Source of the DNA: Gracilaria caudata
Taxonomy: Eukaryota > Rhodophyta > Florideophyceae > Gracilariales > Gracilariaceae
NCBI GenBank assembly: GCA_030374735.1
Contig: JASCIV010000280.1
Coordinates: forward strand, 1 to 26,616
Length of the DNA: 26,616 nt
Direction: 5' to 3'
The position numbers and the translations under genes are program-made. Below are positions 17,127 through 26,616 of the stretch, piece after piece. The stretch's first letter is position 1. Each line of letters starts with the position of its first letter. The notes beneath the pieces are model-generated. The model searched no databases, was not told the DNA's origin, and saw only the letters and a list, made by a program, of their open reading frames with translations.

Positions 17127-17490
17127 TTGTTCATCCTTGGGTCTTGTCGCCAGAGAAAATGTCACGTGCGTTGGTTACATGACGGTGGCTCGTAATGTTA
17201 CTGGGGCGGCAAGCTATGAACTCTGGTGAGCATGCAAAGAGGGTATGGTTTGTTACTCCTGATCAAGTGGAAACCAAATTCAAGCTTTGGCCTCCACGAA
17301 GGTACGGGTTCTGAAGTTCAGTTACCATGTTTTACAGGTTAAGCTTAATCTACACCTTGAGTAATAAACGAAACTCGATGGAACGCAAGTGACATATGGC
17401 TACGCACACGCACGAAATAAGCGCCAAGCACCTCCGATTCAGTCGCATTCGATCGCAGAAGAGCTTTTAAGTCGCAGGACCGCTCTGGTC

Positions 17491-18942
17491 TCATATGCGC
17501 TTCAAAGCCGCCGTGATACGCCCGCCCCTCAATCCCCCTTCCACAGACAAGAACGGCACCGCCCCTCCTTCTGCCTGCTTCGCTCCGTTCTCTTCTGCCC
17601 ACCGACGAAGAATGTCTTGCTCCCCGAGCACTTTGTTGGGCATCTTCTTCCAGGCCGCCACCAACGAGACCAGCAAATTGGCTGCCGTCACCACCACCAC
17701 CCAGCAAACCGCCAGCGCGATCGCCCATTCTTCCACCGTCGCTGTCACCCGCACCTCAGAGCTGGCGAATTCGTATTCTTCCTCCCACGATGTGCCATTG
17801 TGTACCGCCAATGGAATTTCATCGCAAAATCGATACACAATGGCGTACTTGTTGAGGTTGATCACGTCTTGCGGGAACGCGCGCGCAAGATACGAAGAAT
17901 ATGCTCCAGCCGCCGCTAGAGAGTTGGACCCCTCTATTCTTACTCCCTTGAAGAAGCGCGGTATGCGCGTGCGGATCTCAAACGGTACCAGCGTGCTCCA
18001 CTCATTGTTGGCACCGCCAGCACTCGCGTTGGACCCCAGCTGAACGAAGCTCGAGCCGTAGGTGAGCACGAGCGAGCTTTGCTCATCGAAGCCATCCGCA
18101 CATCCCACCACTTGCACGAGAAAAATGTCTTGGTTTTCACGGCCGACTGCGAAGCCCAAGCACTGCACCGAGGTTCCGGTGACATTCGTAACGAAAAACG
18201 ATGAGGAAAACTGCTCTGATGGCGTAGCAAACGAAATTGTTTGAAACACATCACGGGAAGTTACATTCAGCACAATCAGCGGCAACCATACATCTCCAAC
18301 TGTTTTGTGCGAGTTCTCGCTGAGCGCCCGGATCAGCTCGAGCACCTCCGGCGATTCCTTACTCGTGACAGATGGGCCATAGATACCTTCTCCTTCGTAC
18401 AGTAGGTTGTCTTCGACGGCTTCGCATAGTACCCGCAGTCCATTGTCATTAACTCGATCGTTGTCACTTGTGGATGCCACCCAAGTTGGGCGGTACAGTC
18501 GGTATGTGTTGTCTTCCAATATGACACACTGTTCGGCGATGAATGCTGTGTCGAGATGGTTTCCACTAGTGCTCTGGTCATCCAGCAAGCAAACGCCTGT
18601 CCGCTGCTCCACGCGCGTCACATTGCCCGCAACGGCGTAGCGAATGGCCTTCGAGTCCACCGCGTACTCAAGTGCAAGCTCTGTGGTATACGCAAGGGTA
18701 GAGACGAACAGGAGCACAAAGGCTGGAAGAAGATGGCCAGACGTGAATAGTCTGAGGCTGTTATACCTGTCTATACGATAGCCTGGTACGTAAACCGAAT
18801 TTCCGCGATGAAGGCTTAGGCGACGGCGGAAGTGTTCAAAATTGTTGAGACTGTTTCGCACGATGATGTCAAGCACAAAGCTCAGAAGAAGGTATCGAAG
18901 AATGTTGAACGCGCTCACGTCGATGTCGGTCCGTATTGTCAT
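17491..18942 (-). CDS. Membrane glycoprotein with large lumenal/extracellular domain
   Basis: A 483-residue protein of no family I recognise. Hydrophobic segments lie at about 13-28 (weak), 70-88 (strong; LLPAFVLLFVSTLAYTTELA) and 405-430 (strong; WAIALAVCWVVVVTAANLLV). The 90-404 region between the strong segments carries five N-glycosylation sequons (N107, N226, N253, N305, N382) and six cysteines (118, 139, 173, 261, 281, 373), consistent with a folded, disulfide-bonded, glycosylated domain outside the cytosol. A cytosolic tail of about 50 residues ends the protein (KKMPNKVLGEQDILRRWAEE). A TATA-like TTATAAACG occurs on the minus strand near 19083-19091, about 140 bp before the ATG. It is possibly a receptor or adhesion-type surface protein; that is inference from layout only. 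Confidence 0.75.
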   Translation of the reverse strand: MTIRTDIDVSAFNILRYLLLSFVLDIIVRNSLNNFEHFRRRLSLHRGNSVYVPGYRIDRYNSLRLFTSGHLLPAFVLLFVSTLAYTTELALEYAVDSKAIRYAVAGNVTRVEQRTGVCLLDDQSTSGNHLDTAFIAEQCVILEDNTYRLYRPTWVASTSDNDRVNDNGLRVLCEAVEDNLLYEGEGIYGPSVTSKESPEVLELIRALSENSHKTVGDVWLPLIVLNVTSRDVFQTISFATPSEQFSSSFFVTNVTGTSVQCLGFAVGRENQDIFLVQVVGCADGFDEQSSLVLTYGSSFVQLGSNASAGGANNEWSTLVPFEIRTRIPRFFKGVRIEGSNSLAAAGAYSSYLARAFPQDVINLNKYAIVYRFCDEIPLAVHNGTSWEEEYEFASSEVRVTATVEEWAIALAVCWVVVVTAANLLVSLVAAWKKMPNKVLGEQDILRRWAEENGAKQAEGGAVPFLSVEGGLRGGRITAALKRI

Positions 18943-20848
18943 GAGGTCGAGCGGCGAGGGAAACAGGAAAGCATGCGGGCAAAGTGATCGGCGGCGCGAG
19001 ATTTGCGTGCGGCACTTCTGATTTTAACCTTGTCACCATGCGGTGGAGAGGTCGCCAAAGTCCTACAGGGTAGCCATGTTCGTTTATAAGTTGTCATAAG
19101 TTTTCCCCTCTGTTGCTTCAATTTCGGTCAACCTTTTCTTTGTCTGGTGCACAAACTCGCGACCAATTAATGAGCTCGAAACTGTGAACGTGCTTAGGCG
19201 TGGCAGAGAGTGGCGCGGAGGTACTGGCCATCACAACCGGCTGCATGGCGTGGCTGAAAGATATGATACTGCGGGTGACGTTGCGACGGCTGGACCTGTT
19301 AGTGCGGGCGAAAGTTTTGCGCATTTGTTCCAAAATGGGTCCGCTGACGGCGCAGAAAGGTGCGCTCATCTGGTTGACGCCAAAGGCGGTGTCAGTGCGC
19401 ATGAGCGACGCCCTGCTCCCCATACACGCCCTTCACTGCCATCGTGACGTTGCACAAACTCGGGCGAGACGAGCCATCAGAATCAGGTCCTGATGCCTGA
19501 ACACCCGGTGTTTCGTTCGTTCGTAGACTTTGTCACAATGAATATCATTACGTGTCCACGTGTCCAGTTGGCTCAAGTTACGCGTGTGCAACATTCTCGT
19601 CATGAACTTGCGGCGGACTTATCAGCTGTCAGCGAAGTGGACAGAGGAATGTTCATCACGGTTTTCTAACATGACGCCCACAAGCCAGAAAACCCTGTGG
19701 CAAAACATTTCGAGACTGCGCGTGGAGAAGTGTTCTTTTTTTTTGTTTATCAGTTGATCTTGTTAGGTTCCCAGCGCTCATGTCAGAAATGTAAAGCTAT
19801 GGAGGAAAATGTGATATGGGTCGTCCCATCCTCGTGTTTCTCGCAAGATTCTAAACAATTTCGTGATTCGGCCAAGGAGCTTTTTGTTCCCTATTTTGTA
19901 TCTCAGAAAGGAAAAAAACGTTTCATTTGACTTCTGTGAGAAGATGAGAAGCCTTGGTTGGCAGCTGTTGCCTTACGAACGAAGACACATGCAAGTGGGT
20001 ATGAAGGATCTACTGCCACATCTAGAACACAACTCTGGATATGGGTTGGCCACCACATTATCTAGACGGATACTCGTTGTGGCTGCACGGTAAGCAATCA
20101 ACATACAATCTCAAGAGAACCTGGACTGCCTTGCTTACCGTCCAGACTGAGTTTTTAATTCTTGTCACCAGTCAAATGTAAGCCTTCTTCTTGAACAATC
20201 AGGCTGAATCAAAGCCAGAGATTTGAGGAAGGTTCAGATATTCTTCATCGGAGTTGGGAAGATGGCCTCCATTTCCTTTCTGGCTTTCCCAATAATCATG
20301 GACTACAGAAATATATCGGTTTGTCAACACCTTTGGATGGAAGGATGCAGACCCAGTGAGTCTAACAAGCGCAAGTGCCTCGGCTGTTTGCTTGTTTTCT
20401 TTGCTTCCTGGGGATGAAGGCGCTTTCCGCATGTCTTACCCAAAGTATATGAAATCTCGAATTTATTCTTTTTAAACTGAATATCAATTTCCGGTTCAAT
20501 CAGCTACACAGTTTTAGCAAGTGAATGAGGTTTGATTAACGAGTCTCAGGACATTTTCCAAAGGATCAATTTGACAGATCATCCCTCAGAAAGTCAGGGG
20601 GAGACTAGGGTCAGTAGCAAGTCGTTCGCGAGATACATATCCCGTTGGTATCGTCGGATTAGAAGACCTGCACGGAAGCAGAGAGAAGACCTTCTTGATT
20701 AGTATCGAGGCAACGAGGTCTCGATAGCAGTGTTCGTAAGACCACGGAAGCAAGAATATGGCTCGCAAAAACTATTTAAGCAGAGACGAGCCCCTCGACC
20801 TCAAAAGAATAATGTGCAAGTGGACAAGCAGTGTCACCAATTTTCATC
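18943..20848. other. Intergenic region, no clear gene
   Basis: About 1.9 kb. Short frames at 19184-19493 and 19560-20093 on the plus strand overlap in different frames and carry no convincing motif. CTATTTAAG at 20771-20779, about 70 bp before the next ATG, is a TATA-like element. Confidence 0.35.
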
Positions 20849-21421
20849 ATGAAAACCAAGCGCACGTTTCAAGTGTTTGTAGTGCTTGTAGCGTCCCTGT
20901 TGCCTCTCGTGGAATCTTTCATGGATATATTGGGTCATCGACGACGCTTCTTTCCGTACATGCGTGTTCCTAACTGTCCAAGCTTTTGCTACAGGAATCA
21001 TCGAAAGGCACGTATTGAATGCCCAGTAGGACAAGGATGTATGCTACAGCCTTGTGAACGCGTTACGGAATTGGAACGAATCCGAGACGGTTTGGGTTGT
21101 GTTATAGACCCTTCATTTGTTCTTCCTAAGCCTACGCCATCCGTTAGCCCGTCTCCTAGAACATGTGTTCTCGAGTTAGGAGGCACCGTGAAGTGCTCTT
21201 GCAGCGATGGAGCTTACTCGGAGGTGTTGTGGGAGTTTGTGGATTCCAATTGCGGAAACTTTATCACCATCGAACAGTCGACGTACATGTTTGACGCCTG
21301 TGACAAGCTTGGAGAGCCGGAATTAATGGTTTCCCGTTTTCGAGAGGTGTTTGAGGCGATTTGCACTTTTGAAGGATGCGGTAACTTTGGCTATACGGAG
21401 ACTTCGGTCGGGTGCTACTAG
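20849..21421 (+). CDS. Secreted 14-cysteine protein
   Basis: A 190-residue protein starting at the ATG in tcatcATGaaa. Residues 5-23 (RTFQVFVVLVASLLPLVES) are a signal peptide. The mature part has 14 cysteines (43, 47, 58, 64, 69, 84, 106, 116, 118, 135, 151, 172, 177, 189), all of which could pair. Two cysteine-rich halves are joined by a Pro/Ser-rich linker (LPKPTPSVSPSPRT, 92-105). A dibasic RRR sits at 31-33 just after the signal peptide. It resembles small secreted disulfide proteins of cell surfaces or defence, but no named family is recognised and no function is claimed. It is flanked by other secreted-protein genes. Confidence 0.72.
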   Translation: MKTKRTFQVFVVLVASLLPLVESFMDILGHRRRFFPYMRVPNCPSFCYRNHRKARIECPVGQGCMLQPCERVTELERIRDGLGCVIDPSFVLPKPTPSVSPSPRTCVLELGGTVKCSCSDGAYSEVLWEFVDSNCGNFITIEQSTYMFDACDKLGEPELMVSRFREVFEAICTFEGCGNFGYTETSVGCY

Positions 21422-21683
21422 TTAGCGACTAGCGAATCGTGAAGCAAGAAGAGAATCGAAAAGTAAAAATTTAGTGTTTCGCTCCCAACTCAAGAGTCAC
21501 ACAAGGATCAAAACAAGTAGAAAAACAATACAGAGTTCGACGTCGACGCTTTCGTCGCTTGACTTTTCCGGCACCAGAGCCAAAAGGATGCGAGCAGGGA
21601 CACGATCCAGAACCTGAGCGCGGCTTTGGCTCGGCATTGAATCTCTCTGGCGATCTCGTAAAGAATCGATCTGGGATCATTTA

Positions 21684-21798
21684 CCACGTGTGATTGTTGG
21701 AATCGTTTGAAAACGACAAAGCATGTCCACGAACAGCATGCACAACAACAATTGACCACAGCCATGACACCCTGCAAGCATAGTGCAATGTCATTGGC
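21684..21798 (-). repeat. Dispersed repeat, copy A (coding-like remnant)
   Basis: 115 bp matching 24109-24220 at roughly four-fifths of positions by hand alignment, from CCACGTG to CAATGTCATTGGC. Both copies are open in the same minus-strand frame: here ANDIALCLQGVMAVVNCCCA, then TCFVVFKRFQQSHV. Confidence 0.7.
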
Positions 21799-22285
21799 GG
21801 CTCAAGCGAGCGTTTTGAATGGTTTTAAACAGGAGTTTTTCTATTCAGCCCCTGCATATTCAAGGCCGTCTGATTCGTGATCGTTGAGATGCTCAGGTCC
21901 GTTTCTGCGAGCATATGTTTGCCTTTGTTGACAGTTTCAAGATCCTGATCTCCATTTTGGCCATTGATCATGGCCACCTTGACTCTTTTCCGATTTTGGG
22001 AAGTCTATGACATGACACCCAGGAGAGGAGCAGGTCATTGTCGCCTGATGCCCGCTCAGTTCGCAACAGGAGTCCCAGCAAGCACCGTGGTAGATGAACA
22101 GTGTGCTCTTCGAGTGATTTGATCGATCTGGTACATGTCGCACTGGCTCTCAGCTCTGGTTTACGTTCGCTAAATCGTCAAACGCAAAATGAAAGCAAGC
22201 ATTGAGCTTGGGCTTATATGGATAAGAGACGCAGTGTGACGACCCCGCACCACTTAAAACAAGCGACCAAGCCCAACCAGATCGA

Positions 22286-22319
22286 TAGAGAACCTGATGG
22301 TTGACCATCAGGTTCTCTA
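22286..22319. repeat. Perfect hairpin, 16-bp arms, 2-base loop
   Basis: TAGAGAACCTGATGGT (22286-22301), loop TG, then the exact reverse complement (22304-22319). This is the longest perfect inverted repeat found outside the transposon. Confidence 0.75.
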
Positions 22320-22914
22320 CCGAATGTAGAGCAATGCTTTGTCCCCCATGTACTGCTGCCGTCCATAGAGACAGTCGAATAATTCGGGCGCATGGAGAGT
22401 TCCTTTTGCAGTTCCATTCGTCCACACAAACACACCTCAATTTCATAGAGTCACAGTAATCACCGAAGCAAATCATCCCTTGCGCATAACCCTAATTACG
22501 GCATAGTTTTCCTACTTTTTCTCGATACAGGCCTTCAAAACCTTCATGCTTCAAAACCAGATACTCAAATTATGACACTTGCATAGTCTATTCAGTTGTT
22601 GATGACAACAATACCCAGATGAACAAAATTGTAAATGAAGATCTAAGTCACAATAGAGCCTCGAGAAATTTCAGCTGCATGTGCGGAGGTCCTTATGCTG
22701 CGAAGAAGCGCTAGAGAGATTATATACAGTCTTTGTTATCGACTTCCTTCCATCTGCCAAGAGGCAGTGGCGAGGCGTACAAAAGCGCAAAAGAAACAGT
22801 GTTCAAAACAAAAGAAAAAGCAGAAGGACACCAAATAAGTTCAGCATTGGCTATGACGAAGATGCTGAAGAGTCAAGCAATTGTTATTGATGCGCGAAAC
22901 ATGCTCAACCTTTT

Positions 22915-22920
22915 TTTATT
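22915..22920 (-). terminator. AATAAA poly(A) signal of the DLDT protein gene
   Basis: The minus strand reads AATAAA about 72 nt beyond the stop at 22992. Confidence 0.45.
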
Positions 22921-22991
22921 CATCATATCGCTCTACGCGCAAATTTTCACACAGCTTGGAAAGGCTGCAATCAAACATTTGATCCAATATG

Positions 22992-23663
22992 TTACACACG
23001 TTGAAGAGTAAATCGGGTATTATCCATGCCTTGGAAGTATATGATTCTAGCCACGTGAGTTGAGGCACAACCGTTCTGGACGCCTGGACTAATAGGAGTG
23101 GATAGAATAGTGCCCGTGACCAGAGCGCCATTGTCCTTTCTTCGCAAATACAGGGACATCTGAGCAGGTCCTTGGTTCTCAGAGCCATGCCATCCAGCGT
23201 ACGCGTCGAGGGACACGCTATCGTCAAACTGAGTTTGAGCGAGCCTGGTATCAAACACAACCACCTCAGTTCCGCCGTAGCTGGAACTGTCACCGCCAAA
23301 GCGGAGGTAAGGAGTGTTGCTTCCGCATGTGTACCCCACATTGCTGATTTCGATGCCATTAAGCCTGGTGTTGGTGTCCAAGTCACTTCGCTCGGCGGAC
23401 CAGGTGTACTCGATGACCATCTCGAGCTGTGCAAGGTCATCGTACGGGATGATAAAGGAGTTTTCGGGCAGTTTGCATGTAAAACCTCCCGCACATTGCT
23501 GCACCTCACACATGGCATAGATTTCGCGTTCATTGCGATTGCAGCCAAGGGCCGCCTGCTGACGGTTGGGGTCGCAGCGATTGGGACAGATTCGGTCGGC
23601 GGTCGATGGCGCGAGGAGGTGTGCGAACACAGCCAGAAGGCCGAGAAGAAGCAACAACTTCAT
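22992..23663 (-). CDS. Secreted protein with DLDT...GTE beta-sandwich-like pattern
   Basis: A 223-residue protein with a strong signal peptide (MKLLLLLGLLAVFAHLLAPS, cut near residue 22). Residues 26-63 hold six cysteines (26, 30, 41, 52, 57, 63), and two more lie at 113 and 199. From about 78 the sequence alternates in a beta-rich way: LEMVIEYTWSAERSDLDTNT, NVGYTCG, LRFGGDSSSYGGTEVVVFDT, VSLDAYAGW, MSLYLRR. The W-x-x-x-x-S-D-L-D-T then GD...GGTE-x-V-x-x-D layout recalls DLDxH/GPE-type sandwich domains (YfaP/DUF2135-like). This is a tentative resemblance. It could bind calcium or carbohydrate, but nothing proves that. A TATATA element lies about 40 bp upstream. Confidence 0.75.
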   Translation of the reverse strand: MKLLLLLGLLAVFAHLLAPSTADRICPNRCDPNRQQAALGCNRNEREIYAMCEVQQCAGGFTCKLPENSFIIPYDDLAQLEMVIEYTWSAERSDLDTNTRLNGIEISNVGYTCGSNTPYLRFGGDSSSYGGTEVVVFDTRLAQTQFDDSVSLDAYAGWHGSENQGPAQMSLYLRRKDNGALVTGTILSTPISPGVQNGCASTHVARIIYFQGMDNTRFTLQRV

Positions 23664-23702
23664 GTTGAAAGGTTTGTCTCACAAGCTTGCTGGGGTCGGG
23701 AG

Positions 23703-23708
23703 TATATA
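23703..23708 (-). promoter_or_regulatory. TATA box of the DLDT protein gene
   Basis: The minus strand reads CGTATATACTC about 40 bp before the ATG at 23663, leaving room for only a very short leader. Confidence 0.5.
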
Positions 23709-24108
23709 CGGTCGAAGCGAGAGCGTTTTCGCGTGCGTCACGACTGTTGAAGTTGAGCTTCGCTTTCAGGTTCTTAAATAGGGCTGGAGAAGGCCAGCTC
23801 TGTGGAGGCTTCATGACGCTTCACTGGAATATATGGAGAGCAAAATGGGCTGGACGCGGGTGTCGATTACTGTCTTCTCTGAGGCGGGGCAAACGGTTAG
23901 GGAGAACATGGGCAGTGTTGCTGCATGGCGATGACGTGAAAGTGCTGGTAGATCTCAGTTCCGAAGAGGAGCGGCACTGCGCCTCCTGCGGCCTGCAAGA
24001 GAGGCTATTCTTACGAGGCAGAGGAAGCATTACCGCTGTCCACACGTTGTACGTGCATGCGCTATCCACGTGCATACGCACGACGGATGCGGTGTTTCGA
24101 AACATATC

Positions 24109-24220
24109 CCACGTGTTGTTGTTGGCATCGTATGACAACATCACAGCATGTAAACGGACGGCATGCAAGACAATTGACCACAAGCACGACATCATGCATG
24201 CTTGATGCAATGTCATTGGC
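24109..24220 (-). repeat. Dispersed repeat, copy B (coding-like remnant)
   Basis: 112 bp, partner of 21684-21798. The length difference is exactly three bases, so the frame is kept: ANDIASSMHDVVLVVNCLAC, then TCCDVVIRCQQQHV. It may derive from the same ancestral gene or transposable element. Confidence 0.7.
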
Positions 24221-24745
24221 CGTCATATTGTGTGGGTCTTGCACCTCAAGGCTCCTTCGTGTACTGCCGCAATGCATGGCGTGAAATCTCTCCAAAATCG
24301 ACTTCCGAATGGAAGAAAACAGATTCACAGCAAGAAATCGGAATGCTGTCATGGACATAAAACTGTTTCATGGCGTGCGGATCTGTCCAAGCATGTCATT
24401 GAAGTGGCCCTGTTCGCAAATGGATTGATTTCTTGTGCCATCTCAACGCTTGAAGCAAGCCACACCTTGCAGCATTGACTCGAACGGTCAATCTTTGCGT
24501 GATAACGTAATCAGAGCTTTACATCTTGTAGTCAAGAAATAACACTTTGTCATGGCATTAGAATTGTCAAGCTTGGTTTGTGTTGTCTTTGCCATCAATA
24601 CCTTTTCACTGGAACGATCCCTGTGGTTCATGCATTCTTCAAGTATATGGAGTGCTATTAAGTGTACAGCTTCATATTCACATGGTCTTCTTGTCTTAAA
24701 CTCTTTTTCACCCAGAAAAAATTCCCCGTATCAACCGCATCTTCA

Positions 24746-26131
24746 ATGTTTTTGTCGTCGTTCTATGTCGCTCTGCTTCTCCTGGTGATCCCTTCTCTGG
24801 TCAATGCCTCGATAGAGACACAAGAGTGCCCAGAATTCCGGTCCAGGTCGTCCTGTGGCAAGCTAACTGTGCCATTAGACCATACAAGCCCATCTACCAG
24901 TATCAATATTTCCATTTTGTACTATGTCCTACTTCCCTCCACCCAGACCGTCGGCGACAGTGCCCTTGCGGTGATTCCAGGTGGTCCAGGACTCGGCATA
25001 CTAGCACAGGAACCAACTGAAATCTTTACGCCCGAGATAGTGGACCAACTGGAACGTCCTGTGATCTTATTCGATCCCCGAGGAACCGGTGATGCGTCCC
25101 GCTTGAACTGCTCTATACAAACGAAACCGTTTCCATTTGATCTTGACTTTTTCGATCTTCGTCATTGCCTGTCTGAGATCGGCCCGGAGATACTGCACTA
25201 TTCAACCAAGGCCATTGTGAATGATCTTGAGAATCTTCGTGAGGCGCTGGGTTTCGAGCAGCTGGATCTGTTTGGAATTTCCTATGGTTCACTAATTTCG
25301 CAAGCGTACGGGGTGCTGTACCCGCAAAGCATTCGAACAATAGTTCTGGACTCTCCATTGCCACTGCATTACCAAGACATTTATGAAGTCCGTCATCACT
25401 CTTCTTACGCTCGCATTTATGCAGAAATGAACAGAAACAATTCTCGTTTTTCGCAGACGACGTTCAAAAATCAGGTGAAGTCCGTGCTTCTTCGCTTGCG
25501 GCGGAGCAGAGCTCTGAGAGAGCATCTCGGGATCGATGAGAGGTTTCTTTTTTGTATGTACAGTAGCACCTTGGATTCTTTCGCTGAAGCGATTGCCTCT
25601 GCCGCAAATGAGAAGAACTATACTGGCTTGATACAACTTGCAAAATTGCTGAAGCCTGTCGTTCATCCTCTGCGAAATTTGTCCATTGCAATGTCACAAT
25701 CCACACTTTGTAATGATCTGATCGATTTGGTTCCCTGGGACGCGCACGCAGGATTCGTTGGGAGGCTAACCAGGTTTGTGTATGACGTGTGGCGCAAAGT
25801 AGGATTAGGAGCATTTTCTCCGTTCTCCCTGACGGAAGGACTCAACTCCCTGGCGAAACACTGTGCTGTTATGCCGTTCCCTCAGTTGAGAAGCGAGGGA
25901 CTTCCTCTCGATCAGGGACCGCAGAGAGATATTCCTGCGTTGGTGCTCGTTGGAGATCTGGATCCTGTCACTCCTCTGGAAAATATCGTGGACCTGGATC
26001 CCGTGTTTAGGGAAAACGTGGCATTGGTAAAAGGAGCAGGTCATTTTGTTTCGAAATCCCCATGCGGAATTGGCTTGGCGCTCGAGTTTTGGACATCTGG
26101 ATCCGTTAGGAACATGTCTGCCTGCAAATAA
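24746..26131 (+). CDS. Secreted alpha/beta-hydrolase, proline-iminopeptidase/TAP-like
   Basis: A 461-residue probable exopeptidase of the prolyl-aminopeptidase/tripeptidyl-aminopeptidase group (S33-like). The ATG at 24746 starts a signal peptide (FLSSFYVALLLLVIPSLVNA, cut near residue 21), so this start is chosen over longer readings of the frame. The core shows VPLDHTSP (43-50), the oxyanion-loop PGGPGLG (78-84), FDPRGTGDA (109-117), the nucleophile elbow GISYGS (Ser179), the acid in LVGDLDPVTP (Asp406) and the catalytic GAGHFV (His433). All three catalytic residues are present. About 150 residues between the elbow and the acid form the cap expected in this group. N-glycosylation sequons (for example N54, N121, N231, N291, N311, N456) fit secretion. 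It probably acts on extracellular or vacuolar peptides. AATAAA at 26127-26132 overlaps the stop codon. Confidence 0.82.
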   Translation: MFLSSFYVALLLLVIPSLVNASIETQECPEFRSRSSCGKLTVPLDHTSPSTSINISILYYVLLPSTQTVGDSALAVIPGGPGLGILAQEPTEIFTPEIVDQLERPVILFDPRGTGDASRLNCSIQTKPFPFDLDFFDLRHCLSEIGPEILHYSTKAIVNDLENLREALGFEQLDLFGISYGSLISQAYGVLYPQSIRTIVLDSPLPLHYQDIYEVRHHSSYARIYAEMNRNNSRFSQTTFKNQVKSVLLRLRRSRALREHLGIDERFLFCMYSSTLDSFAEAIASAANEKNYTGLIQLAKLLKPVVHPLRNLSIAMSQSTLCNDLIDLVPWDAHAGFVGRLTRFVYDVWRKVGLGAFSPFSLTEGLNSLAKHCAVMPFPQLRSEGLPLDQGPQRDIPALVLVGDLDPVTPLENIVDLDPVFRENVALVKGAGHFVSKSPCGIGLALEFWTSGSVRNMSACK

Positions 26132-26616
26132 AGCCCGAAAACTGGGCGACATGCATTGGGAAGGCTGATGAGTACAGGACGTCAAGGCTGTTGTTGAGGC
26201 AACGGCTTAGATGTACGCACGGTAGTATGGTCGTATGTAAAGACTGGACTGAAAACCACCTTGGATTCTTCCGGAGGCCTTGCAGTCGTCTGGTAAACGA
26301 GCTTTGACTGCGGAAGTACGTTTAGAGTTGACCGCGGTCCTATTTATCCGCCAAAACAGCCAAGAATAGTTCGACAAAAGTGGCTGTCACTGCTTTTTTA
26401 ATTTGCACACTTGAGCGATATGAAATAACGACGAGATCCTTTTGGAAAAACCGGAGATGATTGCGTGAAACTATGCAGCTATTTGCCATGAAAATGGTAC
26501 ACAAGTGTTTAAAAATTCTGAAAAAAACTAGCCAACTGTAGCGGGACTGAATTGGTTCTCTTTAATTAATGATCACAGCTAGTAGTGTCGCGCATATATA
26601 CTGAAGTGAACTGCAA
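26132..26616. other. Right-end non-coding sequence with a TATA-like element
   Basis: No gene seen. TATATA at 26595-26600 (cgcaTATATActg) near the right edge could serve a plus-strand gene starting beyond the window. An AT-rich block including TTAATTAATGATCA lies at 26561-26574. Confidence 0.3.

Larger units (their letters stand above)
13508..17490. other. Four-kilobase gene-poor region
   Basis: No convincing gene. The longest minus-strand frame with an ATG, 13469-13966 (165 residues), has no motif and overlaps the TATA-like box of the adjacent gene. Other frames are short and overlapping. The region contains a possible decayed coding stretch (about 15070-15530), two hairpins (16228-16254, 17098-17126) and a 21-base sequence at 14309-14329 resembling one at 7633-7653. 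Confidence 0.4.
21422..22991. other. Intergenic region with dispersed repeat and hairpin
   Basis: No complete gene seen. It contains the 115-bp repeat copy at 21684-21798, the perfect hairpin at 22286-22319 and a poly(A) signal at 22915-22920 for the minus-strand gene that ends at 22992. Confidence 0.4.
23664..24745. other. Intergenic region between divergent secreted-protein genes
   Basis: Besides the TATA box and repeat copy B, I see no gene. Overlapping short frames on both strands near 23.7-24.5 kb lack motifs. The promoter of the downstream hydrolase gene should lie toward its right end. Confidence 0.35.

Noticed and set aside
19697..19930. Possible GIY-YIG-like fragment (AKHFETARGE, then MEENVIW)
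   Set aside because: The match is too short, the surrounding frames are broken, and the GIY and YIG motifs are absent.
24662..24745. Longer N-terminus of the hydrolase frame from a GTG
   Set aside because: The ATG at 24746 directly begins a good signal peptide. The upstream part would bury it.

Overview
The window looks like nuclear DNA of an intron-poor eukaryote, most likely a red alga of the Chondrus (florideophyte) type. That assignment is inference. It rests on long single-exon genes with no visible splice signals, TATA-like boxes and AATAAA signals instead of bacterial operons, signal-peptide proteins that match no family I know, a Ty1/copia element and a pogo/Tigger-type DNA transposon, and one gene suited to making pyruvylated cell-wall galactans. 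No tRNA, rRNA or CRISPR array was seen.

Layout. 1-~2931 is a nested pair of mobile elements. A Ty1/copia-like retrotransposon runs on the minus strand off the left edge: a gag-like reading frame, a primer-binding site resembling the anticodon region of initiator tRNA-Met, then the end of its 5' LTR. That LTR is split by a complete pogo-like transposon (592-2845) with 26-bp inverted ends, TA duplications and an uninterrupted 555-codon transposase. 3642-5282 is an ankyrin-repeat gene with 15 full repeats. It stops at a probable nonsense codon, and decayed coding sequence (possibly ankyrin plus kinase) follows to about 6.1 kb. 6550-7509 encodes a five-finger zinc-finger protein.

9308-11677 is the most interesting gene. 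It is a single reading frame joining a triose-phosphate/PEP/nucleotide-sugar-translocator-like membrane domain to a polysaccharide pyruvyltransferase domain. Pyruvyltransferases use phosphoenolpyruvate (PEP), so this may be a self-supplying Golgi machine that imports PEP and pyruvylates lumenal polysaccharide.

12.2-26.1 kb is gene-poor and holds mostly secretory-pathway products. These are a secreted cysteine-rich/helical protein (12424-13368, minus), a membrane glycoprotein with a large lumenal or extracellular domain (17491-18942, minus), a 14-cysteine secreted protein (20849-21421), a secreted protein with a DLDT...GTE pattern (22992-23663, minus) and a secreted alpha/beta-hydrolase of the proline-iminopeptidase/tripeptidyl-aminopeptidase type (24746-26131). 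The long gaps contain several perfect inverted repeats and a pair of diverged dispersed repeats that share a reading frame.
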